Assembly: GCA_014859985.1 (NCBI GenBank) | Contig: JACZKN010000123.1 | Location: 1-5,499 of the forward strand | Origin: Candidatus Krumholzibacteriia bacterium | GTDB taxonomy: Bacteria; Krumholzibacteriota; Krumholzibacteriia; LZORAL124-64-63 | Length of the DNA stretch: 5,499 bases | Reading direction: 5' to 3' | Shown: piece after piece, positions 1 through 4,825 of the stretch | Layout of the letters: each line of letters begins with the position of its first letter | Numbering within the stretch: the first letter of the stretch is position 1 | Program-made: the position numbers and the translations under genes | The notes under the pieces: model-generated | Told to the model about the DNA's origin: nothing | What the model saw: only the letters and a program-made list of their open reading frames with translations | Database searches by the model: none

Positions 1-65
1 CGGCAAACGGGGTTGGGGCAGAAGGGCGGGCGCCAGTCGGGGTGGTGCTGTTGGGGGGTGAACAT
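1..65 (-). CDS. Partial N-terminus of a zinc-ribbon, transposase-like protein, cut by the left edge
   Basis: Reading leftward from an ATG at 65-63, the first 21 codons are open to the window edge and encode MFTPQQHHPDWRPPFCPNPVC. The Trp-Arg-Pro-Pro-Phe-Cys-Pro-Asn-Pro-x-Cys pattern resembles the first half of a zinc ribbon at the N-terminus of some IS1/IS1595-like transposases and related DNA-binding proteins; that is family recollection, not an alignment. No clear ribosome binding site precedes the ATG, which weakens the start. A possible -10 hexamer (TAAAAT, minus strand) lies at 104-99. Only 65 bases are available, so function cannot be settled; a chance reading frame remains possible. 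Confidence 0.4.
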   Translation of the reverse strand, partial: MFTPQQHHPDWRPPFCPNPVC

Positions 66-98
66 GGCCGGGCCGGTTGCAGGGACCGGGCCGGACAC

Positions 99-104
99 AT
101 TTTA
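99..104 (-). promoter_or_regulatory. Possible -10 element for the gene at the left edge
   Basis: On the minus strand 104-99 reads TAAAAT, five of six matches to the sigma70 -10 consensus, in an otherwise very GC-rich stretch. It would give a leader of about 25-30 bases before the ATG at 65. I see no convincing -35 hexamer at the right distance, so support is weak. Confidence 0.2.
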
Positions 105-242
105 AGCGGCACAACCCAATACCTGCGCTCCGGTGGGTCCCAGCTGCGCCGCCAGCAGCGGCCGGGGTGGCGTACCTCGGCCGTGGCCAGCCCGCCGTCC
201 AACCGGCGTCAAGTGCCCCGGCCCCGCAGCCTCCCCGCTTCC

Positions 243-1757
243 CTACTTCCGCCCCTTGCCCGCCCGCAGGAAGGCGAGATAGTCGAGCATCTCCTGGAGG
301 TTCCTGTTCTGGGCCCAGCGGCCGTCGGCGAACACGCCGTAATCCGCGCCGCCCATGGCGGAGGCGAAGCGCACCGAGTTGCCGTAGAAGAGCCACTGCT
401 CGACCCACTTGAGCTCGATGGCCTCGTCGAAGGGGTTCGCGCCCTGCGGGATCCCCTCGGCAAGCCCCTCGGCCCAGGCCTGGCTGAGTATCCTCGTGGC
501 CTGCAGGGTCATGTGGTTGGTGGTCTCGATGGCCTTGTCCAGGCGCAGGAAATGGCCGTCGACCCACTGCCGGCCGTGACAACCGAGGCAGACCGCCTCC
601 ATCCTGGCCTGACGCGCCGCCATCTCGTCAGCGTCGATGAGGAACGCGCTCACCGGCGTCCCGTCCAACTCGGTGGGCAGGTTCAATCCGGCGGCGTTGA
701 CGATGGCGGCGGTGCCGGCCGCGATGGGGTGGGGGTGGGCATACGGCAGGCCGAAGATCCGCCAGGGCAGCCGGTCGTTCATGCGGTGGCTCCGGGTGGC
801 GAGCACTTCCCCTTGATCATCGACCACTTCGCTCGCGTGACAGGTGGCGCAGGTGGGCGCGGTGAAATCCTCGCCGACAGTCCACGGGACCGCCTGGTAG
901 TCCCAGTCCTTGTCCAGCGACTTCTGGATCTTCCCGTGGACGCTGACCTCGTAGACCTTGTAGGCCGGCACGTCCGGCCCCTTGTGGCACTGGGCGCAGG
1001 TATAGGGCTTGCGGGCCATCTCGATCGAGAACCGGTGCCGGGTATGGCAGGCGGAACAGGCGCCCTTGCTGCCGTCCGGATTGAGCCTGCCGACGCCGCC
1101 GTTGGGCCAGTTGGAAAGGAGGGGAAACTCCATCTCGCCCATGTCCGTATCGCGGGTCCCGGTGCCGACGACCTTGACATCGGTGCCGTGGCAGGAGAGG
1201 CACGATTCGGCGTCGCTGACCGGGTCGGAGCCATGGAAGGCCATCGCGCCCTGCTCGTACACGTGCATGCCGTTGGTGCTGTCGACCATCATCCGGTAGA
1301 CCGGGTTGTCGACCAGGTTGCCGTGGGCCTGCCCCATCAGGTTGTCGGCGAACTCCCCGACCTCGACGGGGTGGCAGCCGGCGCAGTCGGCCGGGGAGAC
1401 CACCGTGTGGATGACGTAGCCGTTGTGCTCGAAACTGTCCGGATGCTCGGCGGCATTCATGGTGTGGCACTCGGCGCAGCCGACCACGGTTTCGGCCAGC
1501 CCGGCGGGCACCGACTCCGTCGAGATCCGGCGCTGCCGCGGCTCCTGGGCGAGCGCAGCGGCCGGCGTGACCCTCGCGTGACGGCTGCCTCGCCAGTCGG
1601 CGACGATCCCCGGCGTGATGATCGCGTGGCAGTCGATGCAGGCCTGGGTGTCGGCGCTGGGCTCGGCGGCGGTCGCGCGGACCGGCGAGGCGATCAACAC
1701 GCAGAACCCGAGAAGATGCATGAGGGGCGACAGGCGCAGGCAAACCGCGGTCGACAT
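243..1757 (-). CDS. Octaheme c-type cytochrome of the hydroxylamine oxidoreductase (HAO) superfamily
   Basis: A 504-residue exported multiheme cytochrome. Residues 1-30 form a signal peptide: a short hydrophobic core around 11-24, then ATA-AEP as likely cleavage site. Eight CXXCH haem-binding motifs start at Cys40, 94, 125, 186, 234, 254, 303 and 390. The span with haems five and six (CSACHTRHRFSIEMARKP, then CAQCHKGPD and, further on, VHG) is the family signature of HAO-type octahaem cytochromes, which act in the periplasm on hydroxylamine, hydrazine, NO or nitrite. Two points bear on function. After the sixth motif the sequence is GPDVP, where I recall GPDHP in most family members. A Tyr at 473 (GGADYG) lies where the cross-linking Tyr of ammonia-oxidiser HAO might fall, but this needs alignment. 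The protein ends soon after and has no C-terminal membrane anchor. The start at 1757 is supported by AGGAG at 1768-1764, six bases upstream. No NapC/cytochrome c554-type partner is visible. Family membership is firm; substrate and direction are not. Confidence 0.9.
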   Translation of the reverse strand: MSTAVCLRLSPLMHLLGFCVLIASPVRATAAEPSADTQACIDCHAIITPGIVADWRGSRHARVTPAAALAQEPRQRRISTESVPAGLAETVVGCAECHTMNAAEHPDSFEHNGYVIHTVVSPADCAGCHPVEVGEFADNLMGQAHGNLVDNPVYRMMVDSTNGMHVYEQGAMAFHGSDPVSDAESCLSCHGTDVKVVGTGTRDTDMGEMEFPLLSNWPNGGVGRLNPDGSKGACSACHTRHRFSIEMARKPYTCAQCHKGPDVPAYKVYEVSVHGKIQKSLDKDWDYQAVPWTVGEDFTAPTCATCHASEVVDDQGEVLATRSHRMNDRLPWRIFGLPYAHPHPIAAGTAAIVNAAGLNLPTELDGTPVSAFLIDADEMAARQARMEAVCLGCHGRQWVDGHFLRLDKAIETTNHMTLQATRILSQAWAEGLAEGIPQGANPFDEAIELKWVEQWLFYGNSVRFASAMGGADYGVFADGRWAQNRNLQEMLDYLAFLRAGKGRK

Positions 1758-1763
1758 CGCTTT

Positions 1764-1768
1764 CTCCT
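1764..1768 (-). promoter_or_regulatory. Ribosome binding site of the octaheme cytochrome
   Basis: The minus strand reads AGGAG here, within GAGAGGAGAAAGCG, six bases before the ATG at 1757. This supports that start over the internal Met13, which would also cut off part of the signal peptide. Confidence 0.7.
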
Positions 1769-1809
1769 CTCGGCAGGGCTGTGCGACTTCATTTCTTCAA
1801 CGATCGTCT

Positions 1810-1837
1810 CCTGCAGTGTAGCAGGCCGGCTCCTGCT
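1810..1837 (-). promoter_or_regulatory. Overlapping inverted repeats and possible extended -10 promoter of the cytochrome gene
   Basis: Reading leftward on the minus strand: AGCAGG (1837-1832), AGCCGG, CCTGCT (1825-1820), then the ACACT that completes TACACT, then GCAGG (1814-1810). AGCAGG/CCTGCT is a perfect six-base inverted repeat, and CCTGC/GCAGG is a second, overlapping five-base one whose spacer is TACACT. TGCTACACT resembles an extended -10 element, four of six matches plus the upstream TG, but no good -35 is present. GCAGGAG also occurs twice as a direct repeat. The arrangement could be an operator over the promoter or two competing hairpins in a leader. The distance to the ATG, about 53 bases, suits a promoter. 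Confidence 0.35.
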
Positions 1838-1867
1838 TTTCTCCATGTGTGTTCGTCACGAGAAAGA

Positions 1868-1894
1868 GACGGATGGGGAACCACCGGATCCGTC
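1868..1894 (-). repeat. Inverted repeat, possible oriIS hairpin of the IS91 remnant
   Basis: The minus strand reads GACGGAT (1894-1888), a 13-base loop, then ATCCGTC (1874-1868): a perfect seven-base stem. Thirteen bases further on, at 1854-1851, the same strand reads GAAC. A subterminal hairpin followed by a short tail and this tetranucleotide is what the rolling-circle origin end of an IS91-family element looks like. It is also a chance possibility in GC-rich DNA. Confidence 0.4.
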
Positions 1895-1984
1895 GCGAAG
1901 TACCGACAGGACGCTGCGCCGTTCGTCCGCGGGCGGATCGGGTGCGCTGGCGGGCACTGGCAGCGCCGTCCACTCCCGCGCCTG

Positions 1985-2545
1985 CTCGAGCACCCGCGGC
2001 GTCGACCCGGCGGGGCCCGCGCTGGCGATCACCGCTCAGGGACGGCCGGGCGCAGTACCTGACGATCCGCTCCAGGCAGTGGCGGTCCCAGCCCGGCCCA
2101 GTCACCGACGCGTCCACCGACCTGCCGCCGGCGTCAGGTCGACCGCCGGGTGGGAGACCGCACCGCCCTTGTCGTCGGCGCTGAACACGCCGTCGGTGAC
2201 CAGCACGTGGAAGTGGACGTGGCTGACCCAGGAACACCGTCAGCAGGCCGCTGACGACTTCGGGGTGGCAACGCTTCGCGATCCCGCCTGTGGCGATGGC
2301 TGGCGCACTAGTCAGCGCACCCGCCTGGGCACCGACAGCACCCACTGCCGGAACGGCACCCCCGGCAGCACCGTGTCCACCAGGTGGGCGGCGGTCTCGA
2401 CCATGCGGCGTGTGCCGGACGACGGGCACGAGGCCGTCATCGTGCCCGGCGGTCGCCGGGCAGGACTCCAGGTGCTCCCGCACCACCCGGCGCGGGTCCG
2501 TGCGCTCGGACCGTCGCGGCCGGTCGACATCAGGGCCCGCAGGAG
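1985..2545 (-). pseudogene. IS91-family (HUH rolling-circle) transposase, broken into fragments
   Basis: Reading leftward, pieces of an IS91-type transposase appear in the expected order but in different frames. First comes an N-terminal RPRRSERTDPRRVVREHLES near 2530-2465. Next is RRMVETAAHLVDTVLPGVPF, continuing into RQWVLSVPRRVR and then a stop at 2312. Then PEVVSGLLTVF near 2265-2230. Then VHFHVLVTDGVFSADDKGG from 2218; the HFH is the HUH metal-binding motif, but stops lie just before and soon after it. Last is SVDASV followed by LERIVRYCARP near 2130-2060, the segment where a catalytic Tyr is expected. Intact relatives have roughly 25-40 more residues between several of these blocks, including most of the Cys-rich zinc finger, so internal deletions as well as frameshifts are needed. 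An open frame of 229 codons runs through this region (2486-1797), but its translation matches the family only in patches. Function in life: single-strand transposition of its own element. Here it is dead. Confidence 0.75.
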
Positions 2546-2608
2546 GGCTGGGAACGGGAAGGCGGAGGGGCGGGGCCGCGATGTCAGCTCAGGACCAGTG
2601 CCGGATCA

Positions 2609-2622
2609 GGGCGGCAGCGCCC
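2609..2622 (-). terminator. Small hairpin just after mgsA, possible weak terminator
   Basis: Four bases past the mgsA stop, the minus strand reads GGGCG CTGC CGCCC: a five-base all-GC stem with a four-base loop. No run of T follows, so it is not a classical intrinsic terminator. It may only protect the 3' end or be chance. Confidence 0.25.
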
Positions 2623-2625
2623 GCG

Positions 2626-3099
2626 TCACTCCAACTCCCGGTCCAGGTACCCCGAATAGTCCTTCAGGATGGGCTCGTAGGCCTGCCCCAGCAGCGGCGA
2701 CGAGATCAGGAAATCCGCGGTGGAGCGGTTGCAGGCCACCGGCACGTTGCACACCACCGAGATGCGCAGCAGCGCCTTGACGTCCACGTCGTGAGGCTGC
2801 GCCTCCATGGGATCCCAGAAGAAGATGAGGATGTCGATGCGCCCCTCCGCGATCATCGCCCCCAGCTGCTGGTCCCCGCCCAGGGGCCCCGAGCGCAGCC
2901 GCATGATCCGCGCCGCCGGGCCGCCATCGCTTTCCTCGACCTGTTTGTCGGCCAGCGTCTGCTCGATGAGGCGGCCCGTGGTGCCGGTGCACACCAGGTC
3001 GTGGCCCCGCAGGGTGCCGTGGTTGTACTGCACCCACTCGGCCAGGTCCTTCTTGCGGTTGTCGTGGGCCACCAGGGCGATGGACTTGCGCTTGTTCAT
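2626..3099 (-). CDS. mgsA: Methylglyoxal synthase
   Basis: This 157-residue cytoplasmic enzyme converts dihydroxyacetone phosphate to methylglyoxal and phosphate (EC 4.2.3.3), a bypass of lower glycolysis used when phosphate is short or sugar phosphates pile up. Recognised from IALVAHD at 7-13, TGTTGRLIE at 38-46, SGPLGGDQQLGAMIAEG at 70-86, LIFFWDP at 91-97, PHDVDVKALLR at 102-112 and the C-terminal DY..YL. The key residues of the E. coli enzyme (His19, Asp71, Asp91, His98, Asp101) correspond to His12, Asp76, Asp96, His103 and Asp106. Length is near the E. coli protein's 152, but the loop before SGP is about 12 residues longer (around 50-66, with EESDGGPA), offset by a shorter N-terminus. 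The start at 3099 is preceded by GAGGGG about nine bases upstream. The membrane-protein gene ends 28 bases upstream on the same strand, which suggests a two-gene operon. Confidence 0.95.
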   Translation of the reverse strand: MNKRKSIALVAHDNRKKDLAEWVQYNHGTLRGHDLVCTGTTGRLIEQTLADKQVEESDGGPAARIMRLRSGPLGGDQQLGAMIAEGRIDILIFFWDPMEAQPHDVDVKALLRISVVCNVPVACNRSTADFLISSPLLGQAYEPILKDYSGYLDRELE

Positions 3100-3127
3100 G
3101 GGATCGATCCCCTCGGTCGGGTGTTTC

Positions 3128-3676
3128 TCAGGCCGCCCCGCGCGGCCGCAGGCTGCGCCACAGCGCCACCAGGAAGACCCCCAGCGTGATCCCCATGCCG
3201 CCGTGGACGACGGCGTACAGGACGTAGCGCACCACGTGCACCCCGCCCAGGAAGCCGGCGTCCACCACCGCCAGGTCCGTCTGGCCGCCGCGCACCGCCA
3301 GCAGGATGTGGTAGCCCTTGATCAGCTGCAGCGCGACGGCCGCGGCCGCGCAGGGCAGGTAGCCCGCCGTCAGCCAGGCCAACCCCCGCGGCCCCACCTC
3401 GCGGCCGCCGGCCTGGCGGGCCATCAGCAACGCCGCGCCCATGACCAGCGGCAGGATCACCGCCATCACGAAGATGTGCCCGTGCACCAGGGACAGGATG
3501 AAGACGGCGTCGAGGCGCAGGCCGCCTCCGGCCTCGGCGAAGCTGAGCTTCTTGGCCGACTCCTGGAAGGCGATGCCCACCAGCAGGCCCACGAACGCCA
3601 TGACGACGGCATAGCGGATCACCAGCAGCAGGGCGCGGCGGTAGTGGCCGGGCAGGGGGGTGGTGGTCAGGGTCAT
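3128..3676 (-). CDS. Four-helix integral membrane protein, DUF2871-like
   Basis: A 182-residue inner-membrane protein of unknown function. Hydrophobic segments lie near residues 16-36, 57-85, 98-122 and 150-175. Histidines sit at or in them: His65 and His67 (SLVHGHIFVM), His123 (KGYHILL), His147 and His158 (VVHGGMG). The pattern of a first helix, an F-x-E-loop, then S-x-x-H-x-H in the second helix and a late H-G-G helix resembles DUF2871 proteins. The paired histidines could bind haem or metal, but that is inference. I chose the ATG at 3676 because GGGAG lies ten bases upstream, and because the longer open frame (to 3937) adds an Arg/Pro-rich, non-protein-like stretch that runs antisense into ypfJ. 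It directly precedes mgsA (28-base gap), so the two are likely co-transcribed. A heme-copper oxidase-related accessory protein is an alternative. Confidence 0.75.
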   Translation of the reverse strand: MTLTTTPLPGHYRRALLLVIRYAVVMAFVGLLVGIAFQESAKKLSFAEAGGGLRLDAVFILSLVHGHIFVMAVILPLVMGAALLMARQAGGREVGPRGLAWLTAGYLPCAAAAVALQLIKGYHILLAVRGGQTDLAVVDAGFLGGVHVVRYVLYAVVHGGMGITLGVFLVALWRSLRPRGAA

Positions 3677-3694
3677 GGCTTCACGGCTCCCGGT

Positions 3695-3709
3695 TCGGGG
3701 ACGCCCCGA
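3695..3709. repeat. Six-base inverted repeat upstream of the membrane-protein gene
   Basis: TCGGGG ACG CCCCGA is a perfect palindromic arm pair with a three-base centre, 19 bases upstream of the ATG at 3676. It overlaps the region just upstream of the GGGAG ribosome binding site, so it could act as an operator or as a leader hairpin limiting translation of the membrane protein and mgsA. In GC-rich DNA a 15-base palindrome like this can also arise by chance. Confidence 0.3.
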
Positions 3710-3776
3710 CGGCGGCGGCATGGCTGCGCGCAACGTACAGCAACAGCAGGCCGGCGTCGAGTCACTGCCCACCGCA

Positions 3777-3805
3777 TTGACGAAATCCTCACCCGCGCCT
3801 AGTGA
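3777..3805 (+). promoter_or_regulatory. Weak candidate promoter for the ypfJ-type gene
   Basis: TTGACG (3777-3782) matches five of six bases of the -35 consensus, and 17 bases later comes TAGTGA (3800-3805), a poor -10. It would start transcription about 35-40 bases before the ATG at 3849. The 172-base gap between divergent starts (3677-3848) must hold promoters for both directions. I found no better candidate for the leftward one. Confidence 0.25.
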
Positions 3806-3848
3806 TGTCTGCGGGAGCGGTGGCCATCCGGCAGAAACGAGGCGCGGC

Positions 3849-4697
3849 ATGCGTTGGCAGGGTCGCAGGGGCAGCGGCAACGTCCGCGATCGGCGCGGCG
3901 CCGGCCCCGCCGTGATCGGCGGCGGCCTCGGCGGCACGGGCCTGATCGTCCTGGTCGTCTACATGCTGCTGGGCGGCGACCCCTCCGCGATCCTGCCCGG
4001 ACAGGGGACCGGGCTGCAGACCGGCGGCAGCGACCGTCCGGTCGACGCCTCCAGCGACGAACTCTCGCAGTTCGTCTCGGTGGTGCTGGCCGACACCGAG
4101 GACGTCTGGCGCGAGCTCTTCGCCGAGCGCGGCCTCCGCTACGCGGAGCCGACCCTGGTGATCTTCAGCGGCCAGGTGGGTTCGGCCTGCGGCTTCCAGA
4201 GCGCCGCGGTCGGCCCCTTCTACTGCCCGGGCGACGGCACCGTCTACATCGACCTGTCCTTCTACGACACCCTGCACCGCCGCTTCGGCGCCGCGGGCGA
4301 CTTCGCCCAGGCCTACGTCATCGCCCACGAGGTGGGCCACCACGTGCAGAACCTGCTGGGCATCTCGGACGAGCTGGACGCCCGGCGGCAGCGGGCGGGT
4401 CAACGCGAAGCCAACGAGCTGTCGGTGCGCCTGGAACTGCAGGCCGATTTCCTGGCCGGCGTCTGGGCCCACCACGCGCAGCGCCGCTTCGACATCCTCG
4501 AGCCGGGGGACATCGCCGAGGCCCTGGGCGCCGCCAACGCCATCGGCGACGACAACATCCAGCAGCAGACCCAAGGCCGGATCGCTCCGGACACCTTCAC
4601 CCACGGCACCGGGGAACAGCGCGTCCGCTGGTTCACCCTCGGCTTCGAGACCGGCGATATCGACCAGGGCGATACCTTTGCCGCGCAGCGGCTCTAG
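3849..4697 (+). CDS. ypfJ: YpfJ-type membrane-anchored neutral zinc metallopeptidase
   Basis: A 282-residue predicted metallopeptidase, closely similar in layout to E. coli YpfJ (about 287 residues). The start is fixed by MRWQGRRGSGNVRDRR, the family's conserved N-terminus, and by GAGG six bases upstream; the open frame extends further back to 3660 but that part is not family-like. A Gly-rich link is followed by one transmembrane helix (about 22-42). The rest should be on the far side of the membrane. Domain landmarks: FVSVVLADTEDVW (75-87), VGPFYCPGDGTVYIDLSFYD (121-140), the zinc site HEVGHH (160-165), RLELQADFLAGVW (194-206, with Glu196 as probable third ligand), AIGDDNIQQQTQG (231-243) and TFTHGTGEQR (249-258). 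The usual ELQADCFAGVW has Phe instead of Cys here, leaving Cys114 and Cys126 as the conserved pair. Substrate is not known for the family; envelope protein quality control is a guess. It is divergent from the membrane protein/mgsA pair. Confidence 0.93.
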   Translation: MRWQGRRGSGNVRDRRGAGPAVIGGGLGGTGLIVLVVYMLLGGDPSAILPGQGTGLQTGGSDRPVDASSDELSQFVSVVLADTEDVWRELFAERGLRYAEPTLVIFSGQVGSACGFQSAAVGPFYCPGDGTVYIDLSFYDTLHRRFGAAGDFAQAYVIAHEVGHHVQNLLGISDELDARRQRAGQREANELSVRLELQADFLAGVWAHHAQRRFDILEPGDIAEALGAANAIGDDNIQQQTQGRIAPDTFTHGTGEQRVRWFTLGFETGDIDQGDTFAAQRL

Positions 4698-4705
4698 GGT
4701 CCGGC

Positions 4706-4735
4706 TTGCGCATGGGCAGCGACATGTGGTAGAAT
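4706..4735 (+). promoter_or_regulatory. Sigma70-type promoter with extended -10, upstream of the transpeptidase gene
   Basis: TTGCGC (4706-4711) is followed after 18 bases by TAGAAT (4730-4735), five of six matches to TATAAT, with TG at 4727-4728 giving an extended -10 (TGGTAGAAT). An AT-rich tract follows (4731-4739). Transcription would begin near 4742, leaving a leader of about 84 bases before the ATG at 4826. It lies just after the ypfJ stop at 4697, so the transpeptidase gene probably has its own promoter. Confidence 0.6.
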
Positions 4736-4825
4736 TTTTGCCACTTCAACCTGGGCCAGCGCGACGGATCCGGCGTGGCGTGCGGGAGATGGAGTTCCGA
4801 CCTGACCCGCGGGAGACGACCGATC

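Larger units (their letters stand above)
1855..2600 (-). mobile_element. Decayed IS91-family insertion sequence, boundaries approximate
   Basis: This stretch between the cytochrome and mgsA has no intact gene, but its minus strand carries scattered IS91-type transposase matches in order (see the pseudogene). The proposed left boundary rests on a hairpin at 1868-1894 and a GAAC tetranucleotide (minus strand, 1854-1851) just outside it. IS91-family elements are known to insert with their oriIS end against GAAC or CAAG, and oriIS lies downstream of the transposase gene, which here is on the left as expected. The right limit is not visible and is placed only by the first transposase matches near 2540 and the mgsA stop at 2626. 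The element cannot encode a working transposase. Confidence 0.55.

Noticed and set aside
68..94. Direct repeat CCGGGCCGG at 68-76 and 86-94
   Set aside because: Only nine bases of pure G/C in a GC-rich region, with two copies. Too weak to call a regulatory or mobile-element repeat.
1820..1841. Plus-strand hairpin followed by TTTT, read as a rho-independent terminator
   Set aside because: No gene on the plus strand ends nearby and the T tract is only four long. The repeats make better sense as part of the cytochrome's upstream region on the minus strand.
1797..2486. A 229-codon minus-strand frame as an intact gene
   Set aside because: Its translation matches IS91 transposase only in short patches, with the remaining matches in the other frames, so it is part of a pseudogene.
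42..2780. A 912-codon open frame on the plus strand
   Set aside because: It runs antisense through the whole cytochrome, the IS91 remnant and part of mgsA. Those genes have family matches and the plus-strand translation has none. Long antisense frames are common in GC-rich genes.
3660..3848. N-terminal extension of the ypfJ-type gene back to 3660
   Set aside because: The conserved family start MRWQGRR is at 3849 with its own ribosome binding site, and the extension overlaps the start of the divergent membrane-protein gene.
3677..3937. N-terminal extension of the membrane-protein gene back to 3937
   Set aside because: The added residues are Arg/Pro-rich, have no family pattern and lie antisense to ypfJ. 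The ATG at 3676 has a plausible ribosome binding site.
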